A stretch of DNA of 60,984 nt from a virus. Of the stretch, positions 1 through 7,332 are shown piece after piece. How positions within the stretch are numbered: position 1 is the stretch's first letter; the number at the start of each line of letters is the position of its first letter. The notes below the pieces were generated by a model. The model had not been told where the DNA came from. It saw only the letters and a list, made by a program, of their open reading frames with translations, and ran no database searches. The DNA is taken from IMG/VR virus record IMGVR_UViG_3300042465_000911, positions 1 through 60,984 of that record. The stretch is one strand, 5' to 3'. Made by a program: the position numbers and the translations under genes.

Positions 1-141
1 ACCACCACCACCACCACCACCACCACCACCACCACCACCACCACCACCACCACCACCTACACCCAGTCCACCTATCCCACTTGTTGCATTTCCAACAGCG
101 GCAGAAGCAGCAGCATTTGCAGCGGCAGCGGCAGCACCGGG
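1..141. repeat. Left copy of terminal direct repeat (circular closure) with CCA microsatellite
   Basis: Bases 16-141 are identical to 60859-60984, the last 126 bases of the window. This is the usual sign of an assembled circular molecule, or of a terminally redundant or permuted phage genome. Bases 1-57 are 19 CCA-type triplets, whereas the right-hand copy has only 14. The difference is a multiple of three, so the gene crossing the join stays in frame either way. The true triplet number cannot be resolved from this sequence. Confidence 0.9.
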
Positions 142-1539
142 ACTTACACCACTTGCAGCCGCACCAGCCGCGCCTGTACCCATGCCGCCGATACCGGAAC
201 TTGTTCCACTTCCGGAAGAAACGCCGCCAAGAGCAGTGGGTGATAGGGTGGTTTGCGGAGCCACAGGAGATGTTATGGCAACAGGAGCAGGTGGCCCCAT
301 TTCTCCCATAGTTGTCATATTAGGAGCCGGTAAGGTAGTTTGCGGAGCCACAGGAGAGGTAACTGCAACTGATTCCGCTGCTGCGGCAGGAGACAAAGTA
401 TCCATATTCACAACAGGAGCAGGCAAGGCGTCGGGGTTTTTAGGTTTTAAAGCAGGCAGCATCTCTTGTGCTATTTTCACAATCGTAGGCGTCATCAATT
501 GGCTTATATTTTGCAACTGCGCATCATGATCTGCTTTTTGCTGAGGAGTCATGTTGTCAAAAAACGCATTTGTCTGGGCTTGATTTGGGTTTACTCCGCC
601 GCCCCCTGTAATAAGTGTAGGGATACCACCAGTATCTGTTAAAGGTTTAATAGTTGGAACAACCGGCTTTATAGCGGGGGTCATATCCATACGCGCTGGA
701 ACCCACCGGCTTGTGCCTGTTGCCGTATCAAACTCGTAGTGGCCTTCAAAAGTAGGCGCTTTAGTTATTGTCTCAACTTGCGGGGTCGAACTCTTACCCA
801 TCAAAAAATCGTAGGCACCTTGAGAGGTCATGCCGCCACCAGCAAGAGCAACAATACCGCCATTTGCCGCCTTGTAGGGCGTACCCCTCTCCCATTCGGT
901 ATCAAACCATCTTTGCTCCCGCGAGCCAACTTCCTGTTCTGGTTTGCGCACGGTTCGACGCATCGCATACGGGCGGATGTAACTTGGGCCTGAAAGAGAA
1001 CCCGCATCTGGCAAAGGTGTTTTTGTTGGCACCATCTGATCGGCCAATATAGGGCCTGCTGCCATAAGAGCTTTGCCGTAGTTGTCTTTGGTAAATTGCA
1101 AAGCCGCTTCGGGAGAACTTGCAACAGAGCCAAACCCCGCACTGATTTTGTCTAACGCAGATGCGTTAGCAACAGATGGGTACTGAAGAGCTTGATTACC
1201 AAACCCAGCGGTCTGTCCACCGATTGCGCCCTCATGAACGGCATTTGCCGCTATATCTGAGGTTCCGGCACTCATCAAAGAGCCAGATAAGCCAGCGCCG
1301 CCATAGGCACTCAAGCCGGTCATCAAACCTTTTTGCAAACTTCCAGTAGCCAAAGCAGAAATACCGCCAGCCGCCATTGCAGCTTGCAAAGAAGTCAAAC
1401 CATACCCAGCAGGGCCAAGCGCTAAACCTGCCACCAAACCAAAAGCGGGATCGGACACGACGTTTTTAACCGCGCTGCCGGGATCTTTTAGTGCGTTTGT
1501 GTAGGTTTCGGGAGTAAGCGCCCGTTCAAATATGTTCAT
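1..1539 (-). CDS. Gly/Ala/Pro-rich virion-associated protein, N-terminal part (continues at 60984)
   Basis: The frame is open from ATG at 1539 to the window edge (513 codons, no stop) and continues in the same frame at 60984 down to a TAG at 60418. The N-terminal ~170 residues are Ala/Gly-rich with hydrophobic stretches (FGLVAGLALGPAGYG). A middle part holds GGIVALAGGG, a motif type shared with the neighbouring ejection-type genes. The rest is a Pro/Thr linker with a duplicated segment (VAPQTTL twice), then Ala- and Gly-rich sequence into a polyglycine tract encoded by the CCA microsatellite. It sits between the small tail gene at 1580-1930 and the ejection-type genes at 60407-49305. A virion or tail-tip role is inferred from context only. 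The function of this half is unknown. Confidence 0.8.
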   Translation of the reverse strand, partial: MNIFERALTPETYTNALKDPGSAVKNVVSDPAFGLVAGLALGPAGYGLTSLQAAMAAGGISALATGSLQKGLMTGLSAYGGAGLSGSLMSAGTSDIAANAVHEGAIGGQTAGFGNQALQYPSVANASALDKISAGFGSVASSPEAALQFTKDNYGKALMAAGPILADQMVPTKTPLPDAGSLSGPSYIRPYAMRRTVRKPEQEVGSREQRWFDTEWERGTPYKAANGGIVALAGGGMTSQGAYDFLMGKSSTPQVETITKAPTFEGHYEFDTATGTSRWVPARMDMTPAIKPVVPTIKPLTDTGGIPTLITGGGGVNPNQAQTNAFFDNMTPQQKADHDAQLQNISQLMTPTIVKIAQEMLPALKPKNPDALPAPVVNMDTLSPAAAAESVAVTSPVAPQTTLPAPNMTTMGEMGPPAPVAITSPVAPQTTLSPTALGGVSSGSGTSSGIGGMGTGAAGAAASGVSPGAAAAAANAAASAAVGNATSGIGGLGVGGGGGGGGGGGGGGGGGGG

Positions 1540-1579
1540 ATTTGCCTCTGAAATATGGGTTTATTGGATGGTATCATGT

Positions 1580-1930
1580 TTAGCCAATTTTCCAATTGGT
1601 TCCGTCGGAGTAAACAGGCACTTGGTTAGCCCCGCCCCCTGCTACGGTGGATGCAAATGTTGTTGCGGTAGCGTCTGAAACAAATGCCCTAGCGCCCATT
1701 CCGGAGGTTGCCGCGTTGGGCAATGTTGCAACGGTGTAAACAGTCAAAGCGGGAATAACCCCACTGGCCGTACTAAGCTGCCCAATAATGTTGTCAAGCT
1801 GGTTGAAGTACAACCGCAAGACGTTGTTTAACTGGTTAATATAGTTTTCGTCGTATTGCGCACTAGCCGCAGGGAGCCGAGGCGCAACAACTCTATTGAG
1901 TTCATATTCGGATGTAACAACGTAGCTCAT
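1580..1930 (-). CDS. Conserved small virion-type protein (116 aa)
   Basis: The start codon overlaps the end of the tail hub-like gene by a few bases, so the two are probably translationally coupled. The N-terminal half is helical (YINQLNNVLRLYFNQLDNI). The C-terminal half (GARAFVSDATATTF, then PVYSDGTNWKIG) is the kind of Gly-rich beta segment found at the ends of phage fibre and tail proteins. It lies between the hub-like protein and the Gly-rich virion protein. A small tail-tip or fibre-attachment role is an inference. No catalytic motif is visible. Confidence 0.65.
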   Translation of the reverse strand: MSYVVTSEYELNRVVAPRLPAASAQYDENYINQLNNVLRLYFNQLDNIIGQLSTASGVIPALTVYTVATLPNAATSGMGARAFVSDATATTFASTVAGGGANQVPVYSDGTNWKIG

Positions 1931-3999
1931 CGTCTGCCGTCCGGTCTTATGTCAATACGAGGAGCACCAAGCTGCCACTGCACGCCCAAAGCATTTGATG
2001 TAATTTTCATCTGCATCTGACGACCCCGTATACGGATGTACAACTGCCCTGTGAACTCATCCACGTTTATGACGGAAGGCGCTGATCCGCTGTATGCCAC
2101 GGCTGCGTTGCCTGTTTGAGTAATACCAGAACCTGAGTTATTCAGCCCTTGCAAGTACATTGTCACGCTGGGTGTTGTACTGGCGGTAGATCCACGGAAG
2201 GTCATGTCGGGAATCATGCGATATACAAATGCAAAGTTGTGGCCATCCCCAATGTCAAACTGGGCGGATGTAATGGAAGCCTCAATAGGCAAGGTAGTGC
2301 CCGTCTCGTTGTCGTCAACGCCTTGCTCTTGATTGACAATGTTGTAGTTATATGTGGCAGCAAGCGGGTAATCGCGCAGCCCAGTATCTAACCAAGCTGT
2401 ACGCGCCAATGTGCCGTACATCCAAATATCTTCGGTGTAGTTGTAAACAACATATTTGTCGATTGAGCTTGAAGCAGACGAACAATAGAAGAACCAGACC
2501 TCATTGAACCCCTCATTGGTGCTGGCAAATATTTGGTCAAACTGAAGTTTGTTGATGTCGTTGTAGATGTACTGACGCAAGTCGCAACGCAGTGTTTGAA
2601 CACGCCCGTCATACTTATAGAACTTGTCCACACCCATCCAGTAGGTAACACCTGAAGCCATTGCTGCGGCATTGGGGCTAACTATGGATATGTTGTCGGC
2701 CAAAAGTTGCGTACCCCAGACATAGGGTGGGCCAAGGTACTGGAGAGAGTACAGAGCCTGATCTGTCCAAACCACAATCTCTTGGCGGCTTTGCAGAGTA
2801 GTGACAATCTTTGACCCGTGCGACAAACGCACACTACCCGCTTGGTTGGTGATTGCTGGAAACCATGTTGTCAACGACTCTTGGTCTGACCAACGAATAA
2901 GCAGTGGATCTAGTGTTGTGCTGCCGTAGTCGTTCGTACCAAACACAAGCAAGAAACGGCTTGCGTCCGATATGGTAAAAGTGTTTTGATAAAGCGGTGT
3001 ATAGCCATCAGCGCCAGATAACGACGACAACAAAATGCCCCGAGGGGAAATTGACTGCACTCCGCTTTGCGAGCCAGTAGTGGTTATTGCTGCGCCGCCG
3101 GATGTTGCAGCCAAATTAAATGTTGCCGCTGTTAAGTACTTGGTGTAATAAGTAACTCCGGGCAACAAGCCTGTCGGCAAAGCGCCTGTGGTTGCAAACG
3201 TAATTGGAGTCCCGTCCGGCAAATTTATTACCGCCGTTACTACACAAGGGGACGCAATAGTCATGGACACCACGGAATTTGACACACCAATAGCTGCGCT
3301 CCAGTAGTAAAGCGGGAAACCGCGAGGGCCATAAACTAAATCTTGACCCCAATTCAACTGGTTCCAAATACGCAAAGCGTCCGTGGATGTACTACCAAAA
3401 CCCCAAGTGCCCGAACCCCAAGTGCTTGCCCCCCAGCCCGTCAAAGGAGCGGTAGAGGCTGGGCCGGTGTTGATTTGATACACCGCATAAACAGTACCGC
3501 CGCCAGTAGCCGCAGTAGCAGCCGCAGCAATTGTTATGGTGTAGGAAGTTGAGTTTATATAGGTTATCTGATACTCGCCAGAAATAGTCTGTCCACCAAC
3601 AGCCGTTGCACCGTAGAAGGTAACGTAGTCATTGTCAATGAACCCGCCAGCAGCATCGGCAACGGTGACAGTTGTTGTTCCGTTTGTCGTAAACGGGTTT
3701 GTAAGTGTGGTGGTTGTTCTGATGGGTGTAACGTCGTTATAGACACCACCGCTCTCAATATAAAACTTAGAGCTTGTGCCAACACCAAGCAGGTTCAGGG
3801 AGCCAAGCGTCACCCAATTCCACAAAGAACGACAAACCCCCAAAAAGGTAGAAGTTGAGATGCGTTGCCAGCCGCCAATCTTTTCAGGTGTGCCTTGCCG
3901 GAACCGCACTTTGTCAGACTCGTACCAACCACCCTCGCTCGTATACCTCGTGTTCTCACGATTGACACCGGGCTTGAGGAGGATTTTTTGTAAGGGCAT
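1927..3999 (-). CDS. Tail hub/nozzle-type structural protein (690 aa)
   Basis: This is a large, beta-rich, Thr/Ser/Gly-rich protein. The N-terminus (LLKPGVNRENTRYTSEGGWYESDKVRFRQG) and the many Trp-containing strands (WNWVTLG, WGSGTWGFGS) are typical of short-tailed phage hub or nozzle proteins, such as the P22 gp10 type. Around residues 95-170 is a Thr/Val-rich module (TTVTVADAAGGF, then YTITIAAAAT) of the kind inserted in phage structural proteins; a similar module is in the gene at 17965. It follows the endolysin gene and precedes the small tail gene. The structural assignment is fairly safe. The exact position in the tail is inferred from size, order and composition. Confidence 0.6.
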   Translation of the reverse strand: MPLQKILLKPGVNRENTRYTSEGGWYESDKVRFRQGTPEKIGGWQRISTSTFLGVCRSLWNWVTLGSLNLLGVGTSSKFYIESGGVYNDVTPIRTTTTLTNPFTTNGTTTVTVADAAGGFIDNDYVTFYGATAVGGQTISGEYQITYINSTSYTITIAAAATAATGGGTVYAVYQINTGPASTAPLTGWGASTWGSGTWGFGSTSTDALRIWNQLNWGQDLVYGPRGFPLYYWSAAIGVSNSVVSMTIASPCVVTAVINLPDGTPITFATTGALPTGLLPGVTYYTKYLTAATFNLAATSGGAAITTTGSQSGVQSISPRGILLSSLSGADGYTPLYQNTFTISDASRFLLVFGTNDYGSTTLDPLLIRWSDQESLTTWFPAITNQAGSVRLSHGSKIVTTLQSRQEIVVWTDQALYSLQYLGPPYVWGTQLLADNISIVSPNAAAMASGVTYWMGVDKFYKYDGRVQTLRCDLRQYIYNDINKLQFDQIFASTNEGFNEVWFFYCSSASSSIDKYVVYNYTEDIWMYGTLARTAWLDTGLRDYPLAATYNYNIVNQEQGVDDNETGTTLPIEASITSAQFDIGDGHNFAFVYRMIPDMTFRGSTASTTPSVTMYLQGLNNSGSGITQTGNAAVAYSGSAPSVINVDEFTGQLYIRIRGRQMQMKITSNALGVQWQLGAPRIDIRPDGRR

Positions 4000-4003
4000 G
4001 AAA

Positions 4004-4471
4004 TTAGGCTACTAAACCGGGAACATACTGAGTTTTACCAGCGACTTTCATTGCGGTCAACTCCTGCTTCTTCAGGTTGTTCGGGTCGTAAGACACATGC
4101 ACCCAGCCGCTGTCAGGGATGCCGGGGGTATAGAACTCAAGGATGAGTTGGGTGTATTCTAAGTTATCCATGATCCATTGGGCAAGCTCTGCGTTTGCCA
4201 CTCCGGGTATCTCAATATCGGCTGCTTGGCCCTTGCAATGGTCTGAGGTACGAGATCCTCCCACCGCTTGGTTACTTTCAGGACTGCGGAACCCAGAATT
4301 ACACTTGACACCCTTGCCAAAGTGGTCACGCACAGGCTGTAGAACCTTTTCACAGAGCAAGCGCAAGGCTTCAGTTTCTGCCTCACCGGGCGTGTTGTCA
4401 AAGCCCATACGCAAAGCGGTCTCTGATTTGGTCAATTCATGCAGGGAAAAGTTGGCGGTCAATTGGGTCAT
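4004..4471 (-). CDS. Endolysin, peptidase M15-type (L-alanyl-D-glutamate or D-Ala-D-Ala peptidase)
   Basis: The 155 residues match the M15/VanY-like peptidase fold, a zinc enzyme that cuts the peptide stems of peptidoglycan. Seen directly: SGFRSPESN at 59-67, SDHCKGQAADIEI at 76-88 and GWVHVSYD at 122-129. These give the expected zinc ligands H78, D85 and H125. There is no signal peptide, so release needs a holin. It is the last gene of the lysis cassette and overlaps the end of Rz by 4 bases (4468-4471). The length is normal for a single-domain phage M15 endolysin. The exact bond cleaved cannot be told from sequence. Confidence 0.88.
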   Translation of the reverse strand: MTQLTANFSLHELTKSETALRMGFDNTPGEAETEALRLLCEKVLQPVRDHFGKGVKCNSGFRSPESNQAVGGSRTSDHCKGQAADIEIPGVANAELAQWIMDNLEYTQLILEFYTPGIPDSGWVHVSYDPNNLKKQELTAMKVAGKTQYVPGLVA

Positions 4472-4935
4472 TTCATTTTCCTCAAGGTTTCGTATTGGTC
4501 GATGCAGGCGTTGAGCTTGCGGATGGCTTGGTCTCCGTCGGCTGTGATTGCGATAAGAGCTTCAGCAACCGATCGGTCAAGTTCGGTTCTTGTTTCTCGG
4601 CTATCTCCGGCGGTAGAGGCGGCATTACCGGCGCTTGGTACGGGGCAGGTGGTTTTGGTAGGAATGAACAGCTTGCGCTCGCCAGTGGCAATATCAGCAC
4701 GCAACTTAGTTTCTTTAGCTTTTGCAACATTATTGGCTTTCCTCAAAGTTTGAGCATAGACTTGAGCAACTTCGCCCATACGTTGTTCTGTTTCCCGCGC
4801 CTGCTGGTTTAAACGGGCAATCTCAATCTGTTGACGGGTGTTCTCATCTTGTTCGCCCTTGTAGTACCCGCCTCCAAAACTGCCAAGCAGGGCAAGGACA
4901 ATGCCTAGCAAGACGTAAGGATTGAACAAGCTCAT
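4468..4935 (-). CDS. Rz: Rz-like i-spanin
   Basis: An N-terminal membrane anchor (residues 5-25, YVLLGIVLALLGSFGGGYY) is followed by a long charged coiled coil (RQQIEIARLNQQARETEQRM) and a C-terminal helix ending in LRKMK. This is the inner-membrane spanin architecture, which joins an outer-membrane lipoprotein to fuse the two membranes during lysis. The identity is backed by a lipoprotein gene fully embedded in another frame (4482-4730), the classic Rz/Rz1 layout, and by the endolysin gene directly downstream. It overlaps the upstream membrane protein by 4 bases. Confidence 0.85.
   Translation of the reverse strand: MSLFNPYVLLGIVLALLGSFGGGYYKGEQDENTRQQIEIARLNQQARETEQRMGEVAQVYAQTLRKANNVAKAKETKLRADIATGERKLFIPTKTTCPVPSAGNAASTAGDSRETRTELDRSVAEALIAITADGDQAIRKLNACIDQYETLRKMK
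4482..4730 (-). CDS. Rz1: Rz1-like o-spanin lipoprotein, embedded in Rz
   Basis: The 82-residue reading frame lies completely inside Rz in a different frame. It has a basic N-terminus, a hydrophobic segment and a lipobox LASASC, so lipidation and signal cleavage before Cys21 are expected. The mature part is rich in proline (FLPKPPAPYQAPVMPPLPPE), the hallmark of Rz1 outer-membrane spanins. It partners Rz across the periplasm in the last step of lysis of a Gram-negative host. The start shown is the first ATG; no better one is visible. Confidence 0.85.
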   Translation of the reverse strand: MLQKLKKLSCVLILPLASASCSFLPKPPAPYQAPVMPPLPPEIAEKQEPNLTDRLLKLLSQSQPTETKPSASSTPASTNTKP

Positions 4936-5255
4936 GGCTTGGGGGGCTCATCGTTGTCGTTGGCTTCAGCTTTGGCTACCGCATTGGCTACCGCCTTGAT
5001 GCCTGAGCGTCCTGCTACGCCACCAAGTACACCGGTAATGAACACCATGATGGTCGAAATCTGCTGGGTGTAAATCTTGTCGATGGGAGCCATACCCGCC
5101 ATAGGCTGCGTGACGTAGGTCACCGAGTACAGGAACGCCACCATAGCGCCAAGCAAGATCGTCACCAGAATGACGATGACAAAGGCCCATACACGGACTT
5201 CAATCTCTTCTGCGCTCAGGCGATTACTTGGTTTGTATCCAACAGTAGCCATCAT
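4932..5255 (-). CDS. Small membrane protein of lysis cassette, holin candidate
   Basis: The protein has 107 residues. A cytoplasmic-looking N-terminus (GYKPSNRLSAEEIEVRV) is followed by a strong transmembrane segment (VWAFVIVILVTILLGAMVAFLYSV) and a second hydrophobic segment (ISTIMVFITGVLGGVAG), with a charged C-terminal tail (KAEANDNDEPPKP). Two membrane segments and a polar tail directly before Rz/Rz1 and the endolysin fit a class II-like holin. ATGA overlaps link it to the genes on both sides. An ATG repeated at the second codon (5252) is an alternative start. Holin function is inferred from topology and position. Confidence 0.6.
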   Translation of the reverse strand: MMATVGYKPSNRLSAEEIEVRVWAFVIVILVTILLGAMVAFLYSVTYVTQPMAGMAPIDKIYTQQISTIMVFITGVLGGVAGRSGIKAVANAVAKAEANDNDEPPKP

Positions 5256-5431
5256 TTCTTCTCCTGTTCAGGTTTGATAAGTTGCTCTGGGCATGTGCCA
5301 GTAGCGGTACAGATTGGGGGCTTGCACTCGGCGTTATTCCAGTTTGTCGGATTTTGGCAAGGGTAGCGAAAACGGTCGTCGCACCCCACCAAGCACAGGG
5401 TTATCAGCAAAGGTATCAGGCTTTTTGTCAC
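5252..5431 (-). CDS. Small lipoprotein with lipobox LVGC (possible second o-spanin)
   Basis: I chose GTG at 5431 because AGGGAG lies five bases upstream; an in-frame TTG at 5446 has no better site. The result is about 59 residues: a short basic start, a hydrophobic stretch (LIPLLITLCLVGC) and a lipobox cysteine at about residue 17. The mature part holds several further cysteines (YPCQNPTNWNNAECKPPICT). It overlaps the end of the upstream coiled-coil membrane protein by about 100 bases in another frame, reminiscent of overlapping spanin genes. The function is not proven; it could simply be a lysis-associated lipoprotein. Confidence 0.6.
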   Translation of the reverse strand: MTKSLIPLLITLCLVGCDDRFRYPCQNPTNWNNAECKPPICTATGTCPEQLIKPEQEKK

Positions 5432-5579
5432 GTCGCTCCCTTTCAATTTCTCGTCTTAACTTCTCAACCTTTTCCATCTGCACCTTGGCATCATGCTTGG
5501 CATCCAGCACATCCAAGTACAGCATCCCCAGCATAGGAAGAAGCAGAGCGACCAACACACATGCGGCAATCCATCCCAC
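5334..5579 (-). CDS. Small single-span membrane protein with coiled coil
   Basis: The best start is GTG at 5579, which shares one base with the TAG of the upstream gene and has GGGGGAAG at good spacing; an ATG at 5702 would lie deep inside that gene. This gives about 81 residues: an N-terminal transmembrane helix (WIAACVLVALLLPMLGMLYL) and then a charged coiled coil (AKVQMEKVEKLRREIERERR) and a Pro-rich end. This is inner-membrane spanin-like architecture, shorter than Rz. The overlapping lipoprotein downstream makes a second spanin-like pair conceivable. Confidence 0.55.
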   Translation of the reverse strand: MGWIAACVLVALLLPMLGMLYLDVLDAKHDAKVQMEKVEKLRREIERERRDKKPDTFADNPVLGGVRRPFSLPLPKSDKLE

Positions 5580-6181
5580 TATGTCTTCCCCCAGCGATTC
5601 ACGAACAGGAGCCACAGCCACAGGTAGAGGAGGAATAGGAAAGTCGCTACGAGATACGCTGACTTTGCTTGGAAGTTTCTTTTTTCCTCCGCCCGTTGCC
5701 ATACCTTGTACCTCTCCTTCGCCTCTTCCTTCAGCCTAGCGCCTTCCTGTTCCTCCTTGATGATGTCCCGCATGTCAAACACTTTGGAATACATAGCCCC
5801 CATTTCGGGTGGAGACTGGTAGACCATAACCTCTCGGATCGTCTTTTCCAACTCTGCCATCTGATCCTGCGCCATGACACGTTTCAGGGCAGCTTCCATC
5901 AGGTTGGCATCGGGGTCGTAGACTGATCGGCTCTTTTCTTCCTCTTCCCTTATGTGTGCAGCTAACTGTTCTTGGAGCTTGAAGAACTCCGTGAGTCGGC
6001 TGACGACATCTGCCATGACTTTGGTTTCGTCAACGGCAACATACTTTTCCTTCTTTTTCGCCACAGGCTGGCTTTGGGCTGGCTTTGGCGCACCGCCAAA
6101 CATACTTGCCAGTTTGCCCCAAAAACCATATACCTCCTGTGCAACTCCAATAGCCTCGTCAACCGTTGCCTTGACCTCCAT
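5579..6181 (-). CDS. Membrane-anchored protein of lysis region (C-terminal TM)
   Basis: From ATG at 6181 the product is 200 residues. It is mostly charged helix (AAHIREEEEKSRSVYD, EEQEGARLKEEAKERYKVWQ) and ends in a transmembrane segment (SAYLVATFLFLLYLWLWLLF) with a short tail. The open frame continues upstream without a stop to about 6282 and reads plausible protein (DPISILFAANACVAAIKEGC). No ATG, GTG or TTG exists there, but an ATT at 6274 sits five bases after GGAG, so the true protein may be about 231 residues. Its place at the head of the lysis cassette suggests a lysis or membrane role. No family is recognised with confidence. Confidence 0.65.
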   Translation of the reverse strand: MEVKATVDEAIGVAQEVYGFWGKLASMFGGAPKPAQSQPVAKKKEKYVAVDETKVMADVVSRLTEFFKLQEQLAAHIREEEEKSRSVYDPDANLMEAALKRVMAQDQMAELEKTIREVMVYQSPPEMGAMYSKVFDMRDIIKEEQEGARLKEEAKERYKVWQRAEEKRNFQAKSAYLVATFLFLLYLWLWLLFVNRWGKT

Positions 6182-6276
6182 GAAAGATGTCTTAGCTTGC
6201 TTGTATAACTCACAACCTTCTTTGATTGCGGCGACACAAGCATTTGCAGCAAAGAGGATGGAGATTGGATCAATGA

Positions 6277-6444
6277 TTACTCCGCAGGCACTTCAGCTTT
6301 GGCTTCAGGCATTGGCACTTGGGGAATGGCTTGTTCCCGAATGGCTTGAATCATGTCTGCTACTTCAGCATAAGGACGTGTACCCAGATACTGCATAACA
6401 GCATTCACCAGACCCAAGGTCAGTTCAATTTTTTTGTCGTTCAT
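6277..6444 (-). CDS. Small hypothetical protein (55 aa)
   Basis: ATG at 6444 is preceded by GGAG at seven bases. The frame runs to TAA at 6277-6279: MNDKKIELTLGL, then VNAVMQYLGTRPYAEVADMI and an Ala/Pro/Glu-rich end. It looks like a compact helical protein. It fills the gap between the fibre-assembly gene and the lysis genes, and the next frame (possible ATT start at 6274) begins right at its end. The function is unknown. Confidence 0.6.
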   Translation of the reverse strand: MNDKKIELTLGLVNAVMQYLGTRPYAEVADMIQAIREQAIPQVPMPEAKAEVPAE

Positions 6445-6513
6445 AGTTTGCTCCAAAGCACCGCTGGGATGGGGCAGCGGTAGATACCCCTTAACCTTGT
6501 GGCATTGCCGCTT

Positions 6514-6843
6514 TTATTGCGGTTTTGGATATTTAGCTTTGACCGCCAAACAATCAGCTATGTACTTGTCAATCTGAGCCTGGTCACCCTTGACCACGCC
6601 GTCAAGGTAATCAGCCATCGGGGGATATTCTGCGGCACGTTTCTGGGCATAAGTTAATTCAACGACGGGCCTATCAACAAGAATTGGCAAACCGTTTTCG
6701 TCGGCTGAGATTTCCTTGCCCTGCTCTTGCCCCGCAATTAAAGCCGCATAGTTTTCGTCGGTGATTTCCAAAACGTCGTTTGGCATGTTGTCGCCGTGAA
6801 TTTCAACGCCGAAAAAACCACCAGTAGATTTTGAATAAAACAT
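6514..6843 (-). CDS. Tail fibre assembly chaperone-like protein
   Basis: The 109 residues start MFYSKSTGGFF, then EIHGDNMPNDVLEITDENYAALI and a GKEISADENGLPIL segment. This pattern is typical of Caudovirales tail fibre assembly (Tfa-like) proteins, which help fibre C-termini fold or trimerise. It lies immediately after the fibre-tip gene at 6853, the normal place for such a chaperone. The C-terminal half is helical and charged. The family call rests on the N-terminal motif and gene order. Confidence 0.72.
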   Translation of the reverse strand: MFYSKSTGGFFGVEIHGDNMPNDVLEITDENYAALIAGQEQGKEISADENGLPILVDRPVVELTYAQKRAAEYPPMADYLDGVVKGDQAQIDKYIADCLAVKAKYPKPQ

Positions 6844-6852
6844 ATTTTTTCC

Positions 6853-7329
6853 TTAGTTACCAATGGCTAACCAATGGGCAGTTGGCGACTGAGATGATCC
6901 AGACTGATTGTTAATAAACCATGCGACTGTTGTTGCTGTAGGAACTCCATAAGAACCCATGTAAAGATATGCGTTAGCCCCTCTTGACGGGTTGAAAATA
7001 ATATTGAAACACGCCGTTGGGAAGGCGTTGGGGAATGTAAGGGTGCCGTTTGCAAAGTTATTTCCAGCAACAGAACCTGTAGCAAAGTTCCCCCACTGAA
7101 TGTATAACCCGCTTGGCAACTTTTGATACCCGCTTGCCGCCTGAGAGTTTGTCCAGTCGGTTGTAAGAAGCTTCGCATAAGCTACGCTGGACGCAACCAA
7201 CTGAGAGCCGTTAACAGTTTTGTTGGTCAGTGTTTGAGTGTCGGTTGTACCAACGACTGCACCTGCTGGGTTACCTAAGCCGCCTGCTGGGAATGTGATC
7301 CCAGATGTTCCATCAATTGTGACTGCCAT
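6853..7329 (-). CDS. Tail fibre tip protein with gp53-like C-terminal domain
   Basis: The protein has 158 residues. The N-terminal part has the common fibre phrase TDTQTLTNKT. The C-terminal part reads GYQKLPSGLYIQWGNF, then TLTFPNAFPTACFNIIF and ends HWLAIGN, which is the pattern of the gp53-like/receptor-binding C-terminal domain of many phage fibres. It probably forms the trimeric tip that contacts the host surface. A Tfa-like gene follows directly. The receptor cannot be predicted. Confidence 0.75.
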   Translation of the reverse strand: MAVTIDGTSGITFPAGGLGNPAGAVVGTTDTQTLTNKTVNGSQLVASSVAYAKLLTTDWTNSQAASGYQKLPSGLYIQWGNFATGSVAGNNFANGTLTFPNAFPTACFNIIFNPSRGANAYLYMGSYGVPTATTVAWFINNQSGSSQSPTAHWLAIGN

Positions 7330-7332
7330 GAT

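Noticed and set aside
1-57. CCA tandem repeat as a CRISPR array or host-type microsatellite
   Set aside because: There are no spacers and the repeat is in frame as polyglycine codons of a long gene.
6463-6484. ACCGCTG...CAGCGGT hairpin upstream of the 55-residue gene as a terminator
   Set aside because: It has no T run on the minus strand and lies too close to a ribosome-binding site; it may be accidental.
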